In this document: one piece after another, positions 6,984 through 12,601 of the stretch
Position numbering within the stretch: the stretch's first letter is position 1
Layout: every line of letters starts with the position of its first letter
Source of the DNA: Planctomycetia bacterium
GTDB taxonomy: Bacteria > Planctomycetota > Phycisphaerae > Phycisphaerales > SM1A02
Length of the DNA stretch: 12,601 bases
Assembly (NCBI GenBank): GCA_009936695.1
Contig: JAACEA010000009.1
Span: 1 to 12,601, forward strand
Reading direction: 5' to 3'
Notes under the pieces: generated by a model
Told to the model about the DNA's origin: nothing
The model's input: the letters and a program-made list of their open reading frames with translations, nothing else
Database searches by the model: none
Translations under genes and position numbers: made by a program

Positions 6984-8366
6984 TCAGCCGATCCGCGGCG
7001 GCGCGAAGCCCGTCCGGTACTGCCGGCCCACGATCGTGCGGGTCGCTTCCTCGTGGTTGGTGAAGGAATTGGTCGCCCGATCCCAGGCCAGCTCGACATT
7101 CGGAAATCGAGCGGCCTTCGCCGCCAGAAGCGCGGGCTCGGTGATCCGCACGCCGTCCTTGAACGGTGTCCAGAGCTTGGTGTCCCTGCCCACGACGTTG
7201 TCGACCCACGCATGCCAGTGGTTGAGGGGGGGGAACTCGGGCAGGCCGGGCATCTCCAGTCCCGGGGTCATCACGCCGTCGCGCCAGATCTCGAGATCGC
7301 CGCCGGCGGTCAGTGCCAGTACGCCGCCCTCGCACTGCACCACAGTCATGTTCGAGTCCTTCCAGTCACCGGGCGGAAGACCGAGGGCGGCCCTGGAGAC
7401 GGTCTGTCCCGAGTCCGCGTAATGGAGTGGAAAGAACGCGTTCGCGAAGCGGGGGGAGTCGACCTCGTAGGTGACGGTCGAAAGGCACGGGTGGGTGTGG
7501 AACGTCTCGGACGGCCGGGGCGCATGGGTCTTCACGGCGATCGGCGACTGGAGTTCGTCGAAGCCGTAGAAGATCACGTCCAGCACGTGGACGCCCCAGT
7601 CGCCGAGTCCGCCGGTGCCGTAGTCCCACCAGGATCGCCACTTCACGGGCAGCATTTCATTCCGGTAGGGGACCGCTGCGCAGGGGCCGAGCCAGAGGTC
7701 GTAGTCGATGTGGGCCGGACATTCGGCTGGTTCATGGAGCACGCGGTCGTAGTTGAAGTACGCGCCGGGGTTCGGAGAACCGGTCCATGCGTGGGCGGCG
7801 ATCGCCGGCCCCAGCACGCCCGACCGGAGGATCTCGACCGCGGCTCGGCGTCCGGGATAGTCCATCCGCTGGTTGCCGACCTGGGTGACCAGCTCGGGAT
7901 GGACATCCATCGCGCCGTCGATCATCGAGAGCTCTTCGAGCTGATGGACCAGCGGCTTCTGGCCGTAGACGTGCTTTCCGTTCGCCAGGGCGGTCAGCAT
8001 GATCGGTCCGTGCGTGTGATCGGGGGTGGAGACGATCACCGCATCGAAGCGATCGCCGTATCGATCGAACGCCTCGCGGTAGTCCTTGCAGGTGAACGCG
8101 TCGGGGTGTCGTACGGCGGCCTTTTCGATCGCCTGCTCGTCGACGTCGCACAGGCCGACGATCTCGACGGCCGGATGCATGCCGACCTGCTTCCGATCGA
8201 CGCTTCCGATCGTTCCGACGACACCGATGCTCAGCACGTTCAGTCGCTCGTTCGCCGACCAGCGGCGGCCTCCGGGATCGGCGGCGGCGTGGCCGGCCGT
8301 CTTGAAGAGGATGGCCGCCGCGGCGGATCGCTGGATGAAGTCACGTCGTGGCATCTGCTTGGTCAT
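6984..8366 (-). CDS. Tat-exported GFO/IDH/MocA family oxidoreductase
   Basis: The 460-residue dinucleotide-dependent oxidoreductase is of the type that acts on sugars or polyols. The N-terminus MTKQMPRRDFIQRSAAAAIL is a twin-arginine signal (R7, R8), probably cleaved near residue 29 (GHAAA). The Rossmann motif is IGVVGTIGS (47-55) and D74 in LCDVD favours NAD(H). The family signature follows as STPDHTHGP (113-121) and GKHVYGQKPL (130-139), where the usual Glu of EKP is Gln136 and Lys137 is kept. Typical C-terminal elements include WWDYGTGGLGDWGVHVLDV. The ATG at 8366 has GGAG about 8 bases upstream and begins the Tat signal; the frame is open to about 8690, but that part has no signal and low-complexity content. 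Exported members are numerous in planctomycetes. The substrate cannot be told. Confidence 0.94.
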   Translation of the reverse strand: MTKQMPRRDFIQRSAAAAILFKTAGHAAADPGGRRWSANERLNVLSIGVVGTIGSVDRKQVGMHPAVEIVGLCDVDEQAIEKAAVRHPDAFTCKDYREAFDRYGDRFDAVIVSTPDHTHGPIMLTALANGKHVYGQKPLVHQLEELSMIDGAMDVHPELVTQVGNQRMDYPGRRAAVEILRSGVLGPAIAAHAWTGSPNPGAYFNYDRVLHEPAECPAHIDYDLWLGPCAAVPYRNEMLPVKWRSWWDYGTGGLGDWGVHVLDVIFYGFDELQSPIAVKTHAPRPSETFHTHPCLSTVTYEVDSPRFANAFFPLHYADSGQTVSRAALGLPPGDWKDSNMTVVQCEGGVLALTAGGDLEIWRDGVMTPGLEMPGLPEFPPLNHWHAWVDNVVGRDTKLWTPFKDGVRITEPALLAAKAARFPNVELAWDRATNSFTNHEEATRTIVGRQYRTGFAPPRIG

Positions 8367-8695
8367 GCTCGGGGCTCCGCTCGGGTCTTCAGTTCGTCTG
8401 TCGCTCGCCATCCGCTCGCGATCGCCGGTCGTGACGGCGGGTCGGCCATCGCCGTGTCGACCCGGCCAGTCTATGCCAACAAGCGAGCGGTCCGGCTGCG
8501 GCTCGATCGCCGAGGGTCCGATTCGACGTCGATCGGGTGGTGATTCGATGTGAAGTCGCGATCGATGGGGGACACGGCGGCGAGTGTGAAGATGTTCGTG
8601 GCGGTCGCGTGGCGTTTGCACGCTTCGACGCTCGGAGCTCCCGTCCGCTCCCTTTCCGATCGTCGCTGATCCACGACCCTCGCCGAACACGCATG
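8367..8695. other. Intergenic region upstream of the oxidoreductase gene, no gene seen
   Basis: This stretch lies between the tRNA-Val terminator and the oxidoreductase start, so the oxidoreductase promoter should be in it. Reading frames cross it on both strands but give arginine/serine-rich translations with no family resemblance. The only promoter-like element I noticed is a weak TAGACT (minus strand, near 8470-8475) without a matching -35. I see no riboswitch or strong repeat. Confidence 0.5.
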
Positions 8696-8730
8696 AAGAC
8701 GCCCCCGGAGCGGTGCTCCGGGGGCGTCTT
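8696..8730 (-). terminator. Terminator of the tRNA-Val gene
   Basis: This is a perfect 16-bp inverted repeat, AAGACGCCCCCGGAGC / GCTCCGGGGGCGTCTT, with a 3-base loop. It starts 5 bases after the 3' end of the tRNA on the minus strand. The stem ends in TCTT and the downstream tract is short, but the stem is very stable. Confidence 0.82.
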
Positions 8731-8735
8731 GAGAG

Positions 8736-8809
8736 TGGGCGATAAAGGACTCGAACCTTCGACCTCTGCCATGTGACGGCAGCGCTCTAGCCAGCTGAGC
8801 TAATCGCCC
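8736..8809 (-). tRNA. tRNA-Val, anticodon CAC
   Basis: The 74-base cloverleaf decodes GUG. The acceptor stem GGGCGAT/ATCGCCC has 7 pairs with discriminator A at 8736. The D stem is GCTC/GAGC. The anticodon stem CTGCC/GGCAG encloses the loop GTCACAT, with T33 and anticodon CAC at 8775-8773. The T stem GAAGG/CCTTT (one G-T pair) encloses TTCGAGT. No CCA is encoded. Position 32 is G, where a pyrimidine is usual. The overall sequence resembles bacterial tRNA-Val(GAC), including the AT after the anticodon. The gene has its own promoter and a terminator 5 bases downstream, so it is probably a single-gene unit. Confidence 0.95.
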
Positions 8810-8837
8810 CGAAGTCGCCGTTTCCGGCGGGCCGCCG

Positions 8838-8865
8838 AGTATAGCGACCGGAAGGATCGCGCCAA
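8838..8865 (-). promoter_or_regulatory. Sigma-70-type promoter of the tRNA-Val gene
   Basis: On the minus strand, TTGGCG (8865-8860) and TATACT (8843-8838) are separated by 16 bases. They match the consensus at 4 of 6 and 5 of 6 positions. Initiation would fall near 8831, about 20 bases before the mature tRNA end. The promoter fits in the 67-base gap after the GTPase gene. Confidence 0.65.
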
Positions 8866-8876
8866 GGAATTCGAGT

Positions 8877-10322
8877 TCAGGAGGCGGGGAGGATCGCCTC
8901 GCGAAGCCATTCCTCGATCCGCAGGGCGGCTTCGGCCCGGGCGGCGCCCGGGGCACGATTGCTCCGCGGAATCGACAAGGTGCTCCAGGCGGCCGTGCCG
9001 CGAGCCCGTCGCCGCAGTTCGGGCCACGTCGAGCCGGCCTTCCCTTCACCTGAGATGCCGCCATCCCGAAGGCCGTCTTCGATGGCGGTCTCGAGCGAGA
9101 CCGGCTCGATGGCGGCGTGGCCACGGGCGAGGAACGCGAGGATCGTCGCCCGGGCGCGGATCGCGAGGACGTCGATCCCCGAATCCCCGAGCCGCACTTC
9201 GTCCTGGCCGCGGAGCCGCCTCAGCATCTTGCCGCCGCTCGCCCCCACGGCGCCGAGCGCGGCGCCGGCGGCCCCGAGTGCGGTGAATCCACCCATCGAG
9301 ATTCCGCCGGTCGCGAGGTCGATCATCGCCCCGGCGGCGACAAGGCCGGCGCCGCCGCCTGCGGCCCAGATGCCGGCGCGTTCGAGGCTCGCGGGACTGG
9401 CGAAGTCGACGCCACCCAGTGCTTCGATGATCTCGAGGTTCGCGGCCTCCGCTTCCTCGCCGGTGAAGCCGAAACAGCCCGCGATTCGATCTCGAGCCTC
9501 GATCTCCCTCGTCCGAAGCTCATCGAGGAGGCCGGCCGTGGCTGCATCGAACGCCGCGGCCCTCACCGTTTCGTCTCGTGGCCCGGGATCGGTGACCCGG
9601 ACCGCGGCGGCGGCATCGACGATCAGATCGGCGGCGGCGGCCGACGCCGCGGTCACCGAGTCGATGCGTTCGCGACGTCGAAGTTCGATCCAGCGGTCGA
9701 TCGACTCCGCGTGCTCGGGCGCGAGGGTGCGGACGGCATCGAGCAGGCGGCGTTCGCCCGCGTCGTCGTACACGATCGCGTCGAACGCGACCGTGGCGTG
9801 AAGCCCCTGGCGGGCACACGCCTCGCGCCACCGGGCGGCGTCGGCCTCGGGTCGGGCGACGAAGTTGAGAATCGGAACCACGGGACGGGCGGTCGCGATC
9901 AGTGAATGCAGTTCGTCGAGGTGTCGCGGTCTCGGTTCCTCCCGGGCGTCGATGACGTAGAGGAGCACCGATGCCTCCGTGGTGGCACGGAGCGCTTCGG
10001 CCTCGAGCGCGAGTTCACCGTCGGGACCGGCGTCGCTCGAATCGAGGAATCGGTCGAGCAGGGTGCGAGGATCGTCGTGCCGTTCGACCCTCGTGCCTTC
10101 GATCGCGTCACGAAGTCGCGCCGAGTCCTCGAGGCCCGGCGTGTCCACGACCGCCGCCACCGGCCCCTGCTCGTCCGCGATCTCGCCGACCTCGTTCACA
10201 CGGGTGGTGCCACCGCGTGGACTCACCAGTCCGAAGTCGCGTCGACGCAGCAGGGTCTGCAGCAGTGACGTCTTGCCGGTGTTCGCGTGGCCCACCACCG
10301 CGATGCGAAGCGAGGTGGTCAT
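8877..10322 (-). CDS. DUF3482-type GTPase
   Basis: The 481-residue TRAFAC-like GTPase has an N-terminal G domain. The P-loop is GHANTGKTS (11-19), the switch I threonines are in RGGTTRVNEVG (about 36-46), and switch II is DTPG (60-63). At the place of the specificity motif it reads ILNFVA (N153-F154) instead of NKxD, as I recall for the DUF3482 group. A helical, Ala/Glu/Arg-rich region follows. After it comes an Ala/Gly-rich hydrophobic stretch (GLVAAGAMIDLATGG and GAAGAALGAVGASGG) that could be membrane-inserting. The ATG at 10322 overlaps the upstream DUF2868 stop as ATGA, and GGAG sits 8 bases before it, so the two genes are translationally coupled. DUF2868 and DUF3482 genes are adjacent in many proteobacteria. 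The role of the pair is unknown; a membrane-associated GTPase acting with its partner is inference. Confidence 0.9.
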   Translation of the reverse strand: MTTSLRIAVVGHANTGKTSLLQTLLRRRDFGLVSPRGGTTRVNEVGEIADEQGPVAAVVDTPGLEDSARLRDAIEGTRVERHDDPRTLLDRFLDSSDAGPDGELALEAEALRATTEASVLLYVIDAREEPRPRHLDELHSLIATARPVVPILNFVARPEADAARWREACARQGLHATVAFDAIVYDDAGERRLLDAVRTLAPEHAESIDRWIELRRRERIDSVTAASAAAADLIVDAAAAVRVTDPGPRDETVRAAAFDAATAGLLDELRTREIEARDRIAGCFGFTGEEAEAANLEIIEALGGVDFASPASLERAGIWAAGGGAGLVAAGAMIDLATGGISMGGFTALGAAGAALGAVGASGGKMLRRLRGQDEVRLGDSGIDVLAIRARATILAFLARGHAAIEPVSLETAIEDGLRDGGISGEGKAGSTWPELRRRARGTAAWSTLSIPRSNRAPGAARAEAALRIEEWLREAILPAS

Positions 10323-12340
10323 GGCATCGACTCCATGCAGGCCGCGATCCGGCCACGCGCGGCGGCGAGCCATCGACGTGCATCGTCGGCGTCGGCGAGT
10401 TCCGGCCGGTGCTCTTCGGGGGCAAGGGCCTCCAACATCGCGGTGGTCCGGGACTCGTCTCCACCCTGCGACCACCAGAGCACGGCGGCGGCGGAGAGGG
10501 TGAGGACCGCGGACCCGAGGTCCATCCTGGCCGAAGCGTCCGCGGAACTCGATGAATCGGTCGCATCCGCGCCACGGCGAACGAGCGAGACGAGTCCGGC
10601 GATGCCGGCGCCCGTTCCGGCCCACGCGGGTACGGCCAGGAGCGCGGCGGGGGCGACCACGGCCGCCGCGGCGCACGCCGCGACGCCGAGCATGCCCCCC
10701 ACGCCGACCCAGGCCGCGCTGGTCCGCAGGCGTGCAGGAAGCTGGTCGAGGCCGATCGTCCGGATCGCCTCGAGACGTTCCGGAATCGAAGCGGCGTCGA
10801 GTTCCGCGAGCCCCGCGAGCCGATCCCGCCACCGGGATTCATCGCCGGTGCCTCGTCCCAGCTCGGCCGCGAGTTCGGTCATGCATTGCGCCGTCGCCGC
10901 ATCATCGGGAAGGGCGGGCTCGCGCTCGAGGTGGCGTCCGACGATCGCGAACGCACCATCGAGTTCCGTGATGGAAAGCAAGGTGGGATCGGTCGCTTCG
11001 GCCGCGCGGACACTTGGGCTTCCGGCGATCGCCTCGTTCAGGGTCGTCAGACTCCGCGCGGTGCTCTCCTCGAGATCGCATTCGAGGAGATCGAGCCCGA
11101 GTTCGCGGGCCAGTCCTCGCCAGTCCTCGAGTCGAACGGCCACGGATGCGGATGACTCGGCGCGGCGGAGTCGGTTCCCGCCATCGAGGATGAGCAGTGG
11201 TGACGCCGACGACATTTCGCCGAGTCGCGCAAGTCGGCGGCGCACCCCGCGGTCGGGGGTGGCGGGCGACCACGCAATGATCACCAATCGGCCCGGCACA
11301 TCGTCGGTGAGGGCGTCGTCGTCGTGCGCGTCGTCGTCTCCGAGGTCCTCCAGGTCGGCGAGCACCTCCGGGAGTGGAGACGCGTCCGCCGGTCGTTCGA
11401 CGCGTATCAGGTGGGTGCAACCGGTCGCGTCGACGCGAGTCGGGTCCGCGGCGCTCGTCGGCGTCGGGGTGCGGGGTGCCCGCCGGATCGTCGTCGCCGT
11501 GGTTCCCGGTGGCCGCCATCGATCCGCGCGACGATGACCCAACGCCGCGTTGAGGATGGTCCAGGCGAGCATCGGGATCAGGAGATACACGCTGATTCCG
11601 ATCGAGAGGAAGGTGATCCAGCTTCGGCGAGCCTGCAAGGCCGCGGCGTCGTCTGCAGGAGCGACCGGTGGGGCGGCGACCGGCTCGAGATCGGGCAGAT
11701 CGACGATCACTTGGATGGGTGCTGCCGTGATCTCGACCACCGCCTCGCCGATCTCGGGGGGCAGCCACGAACTCTCCCAGCCGAACCCGTACGCGACTCG
11801 GGCGGTCGCGAACCAGATCGCGAGAATCGCGGCGAGCGCGTAGGCCGTCCAGAAGGTGCCCGTCCCGGCCGTCGCGAGCGGTCTACCAGCGCCGTGCGCG
11901 AGCATCTCGCCGATCCGGCGGGCGACGGCACGGGCGAGGGTCTCGTGTCCTCCGCCGACGAACCGAAGCAGTCCGGCCGGGACGAGGCGGCCGAGCCAGG
12001 GCGTCACGCGACGGCGCAACGCCAGCAGGATCAGGGCCCTCGTGAGAAAGAGGCACCAGGGGACGCCCACGATGATCGCGAGCATCGCGGGGGCATGGAC
12101 GCGGGATTCCGCGGGATCGAGGAGTCCGCCGGCGGCGGTCCATCCCGCGATCACGCCTGCGAGTGCGAGCGCTGAGAAGGCCAGGCTTGCGCCGAGCACG
12201 CCACGATCGACGAGTCGACGGGCATCCGCGACCGCGTCGACATCGTCCGCCCGTCCGACGTCGTCGGCGGCGATCGCCGCGACGTGACTTCGCCAGTCAC
12301 GTGATTCGGCTCGGATGGCGGGCGTGGTGGATCGGCTCAC
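10319..12340 (-). CDS. DUF2868 family multi-pass membrane protein, partner of the GTPase
   Basis: The 673-residue membrane protein has hydrophobic segments at about 48-72, 84-108, 162-186 (TFWTAYALAAILAIWFATAR) and 240-266 (ITFLSIGISVYLLIPMLAW), a DUF2868-like arrangement. A soluble region follows, with GCTHLIRVERPAD, an acidic run (DLGDDDAHDDDALTDD) and RLVIIAWSPATPDRG. A further roughly 200 residues include Ala/Gly-rich hydrophobic segments near 541-590 and 605-625, making it longer than the roughly 450-residue proteins I associate with the family. The GTG at 12340 is chosen because GGAAG lies 6 bases upstream. The ATG at 12394 is possible but has no Shine-Dalgarno and starts only 20 bases after a hairpin. 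Its stop overlaps the GTPase start by 4 bases. The function is unknown; the pairing suggests it anchors or is controlled by the GTPase. Confidence 0.84.
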   Translation of the reverse strand: MSRSTTPAIRAESRDWRSHVAAIAADDVGRADDVDAVADARRLVDRGVLGASLAFSALALAGVIAGWTAAGGLLDPAESRVHAPAMLAIIVGVPWCLFLTRALILLALRRRVTPWLGRLVPAGLLRFVGGGHETLARAVARRIGEMLAHGAGRPLATAGTGTFWTAYALAAILAIWFATARVAYGFGWESSWLPPEIGEAVVEITAAPIQVIVDLPDLEPVAAPPVAPADDAAALQARRSWITFLSIGISVYLLIPMLAWTILNAALGHRRADRWRPPGTTATTIRRAPRTPTPTSAADPTRVDATGCTHLIRVERPADASPLPEVLADLEDLGDDDAHDDDALTDDVPGRLVIIAWSPATPDRGVRRRLARLGEMSSASPLLILDGGNRLRRAESSASVAVRLEDWRGLARELGLDLLECDLEESTARSLTTLNEAIAGSPSVRAAEATDPTLLSITELDGAFAIVGRHLEREPALPDDAATAQCMTELAAELGRGTGDESRWRDRLAGLAELDAASIPERLEAIRTIGLDQLPARLRTSAAWVGVGGMLGVAACAAAAVVAPAALLAVPAWAGTGAGIAGLVSLVRRGADATDSSSSADASARMDLGSAVLTLSAAAVLWWSQGGDESRTTAMLEALAPEEHRPELADADDARRWLAAARGRIAACMESMP

Positions 12341-12414
12341 GTGATGCTTCCGGATCTCGAAGGAGGCGGGATCGGGGGCGTGTGATCGACGCATGGTTCG
12401 CCGGGGGAACGAAG

Positions 12415-12442
12415 ACGCCGCCGCGAGGAGTCGCGACGGCGT
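12415..12442 (-). terminator. Hairpin after the partial gene at the right edge
   Basis: ACGCCGCCGCGA (12415-12426) and TCGCGACGGCGT (12431-12442) form a 12-bp stem with one mismatch and a GGAG loop. On the minus strand it lies 45 bases past the stop at 12488 and is followed by the pyrimidine-rich CTTCGTTCCCCC. It would separate the edge gene from the DUF2868 gene. Confidence 0.6.
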
Positions 12443-12487
12443 GGTCCGGTTCGGCGATCCGCTCGGATCGACGTCTCGATGACGGCG

Positions 12488-12601
12488 TCAGTCGGACTTC
12501 TCACCGGTCGAGGATTCGGTCTGGTAGGGGCTCTTCTCGCCACCGGTCTTCGGATCGTGATGACCCGAGTAGTTGTTGGACTGGTCGAGCTGGGCGGGCG
12601 A
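12488..12601 (-). CDS. C-terminal fragment of an unidentified protein, cut by the window edge
   Basis: Thirty-seven codons run from the edge to TGA at 12490-12488. The tail is very hydrophilic (SNNYSGHHDPKTGGEKSPY, ending STGEKSD). Of its codons, 31 of 37 end in G or C, as expected for real coding sequence here, and a hairpin follows the stop. There is too little to assign a family; it could be a short acid/lysine-rich protein or the disordered tail of a larger one. Confidence 0.6.
   Translation of the reverse strand, partial: SPAQLDQSNNYSGHHDPKTGGEKSPYQTESSTGEKSD

Noticed and set aside
5439..8543. Plus-strand open frame of 1034 codons across the GH43 and oxidoreductase genes
   Set aside because: It runs antisense to two genes with clear family motifs and signal peptides and crosses their terminator and intergenic region. 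Its Arg/Gly/Val-rich translation matches nothing known. Long antisense frames are expected in GC-rich coding DNA.
8367..8690. N-terminal extension of the oxidoreductase
   Set aside because: The frame is open, but the Tat signal and ribosome-binding site place the start at 8366. The extension would bury the export signal.
8736..8809. tRNA gene as an integration site of a genomic island
   Set aside because: No integrase, direct repeat of the tRNA 3' end or change in composition is visible on either side in this window.
10322..10832. N-terminal extension of the GTPase frame
   Set aside because: It lies inside the DUF2868 coding region in another frame. The P-loop start at 10322 with GGAG and the ATGA overlap is far better supported.

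Overview
The window looks like chromosomal DNA from a high-GC planctomycete, most likely of the Phycisphaerae. The main clue is that two unrelated secreted proteins carry the same paired dockerin-like module: two DxDGxGxVxxxD calcium-loop repeats, each followed by a 'LL..WG' helix and bracketed by Cys-Pro. A cysteine-rich 'CCEANGTPGC...CC..EWD..CA' block and a Tat-exported GFO/IDH/MocA oxidoreductase also fit that lineage. This assignment rests on recognising protein families, not on a search.

Layout from left to right. (1) The start holds most of serC (phosphoserine aminotransferase) on the minus strand, with a probable frameshift close to the window edge. (2) A small plus-strand membrane protein follows, with a LexA-type palindrome in front of it. 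It converges on a minus-strand DUF5684 membrane protein across a shared hairpin. (3) A large plus-strand secreted di-heme c-type oxidoreductase (DUF1111/DHOR type) has an N-terminal dockerin-like pair and a CBM6 carbohydrate-binding module inserted between its two haem sites. (4) Two minus-strand transcription units follow: a Tat-exported GFO/IDH/MocA oxidoreductase with its own terminator, then a secreted GH43 arabinanase-like protein ending in the dockerin-like module. A cysteine-rich module continues in the GH43 frame beyond its TGA stop. (5) A tRNA-Val(CAC) gene has its own promoter and a tight terminator. (6) A translationally coupled minus-strand pair encodes a DUF2868 multi-pass membrane protein and a DUF3482-type GTPase. 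(7) The right edge holds the C-terminal tail of an unidentified minus-strand gene.

How the genes may work together: blocks 3 and 4 look like a small extracellular carbohydrate-processing neighbourhood, with a carbohydrate-tethered redox protein, a hydrolase and an exported sugar-type dehydrogenase. They are separate transcription units, so the link is inference. The GTPase/DUF2868 pair is a conserved two-gene membrane module of unknown function. No CRISPR array, transposase, phage gene or rRNA is visible.
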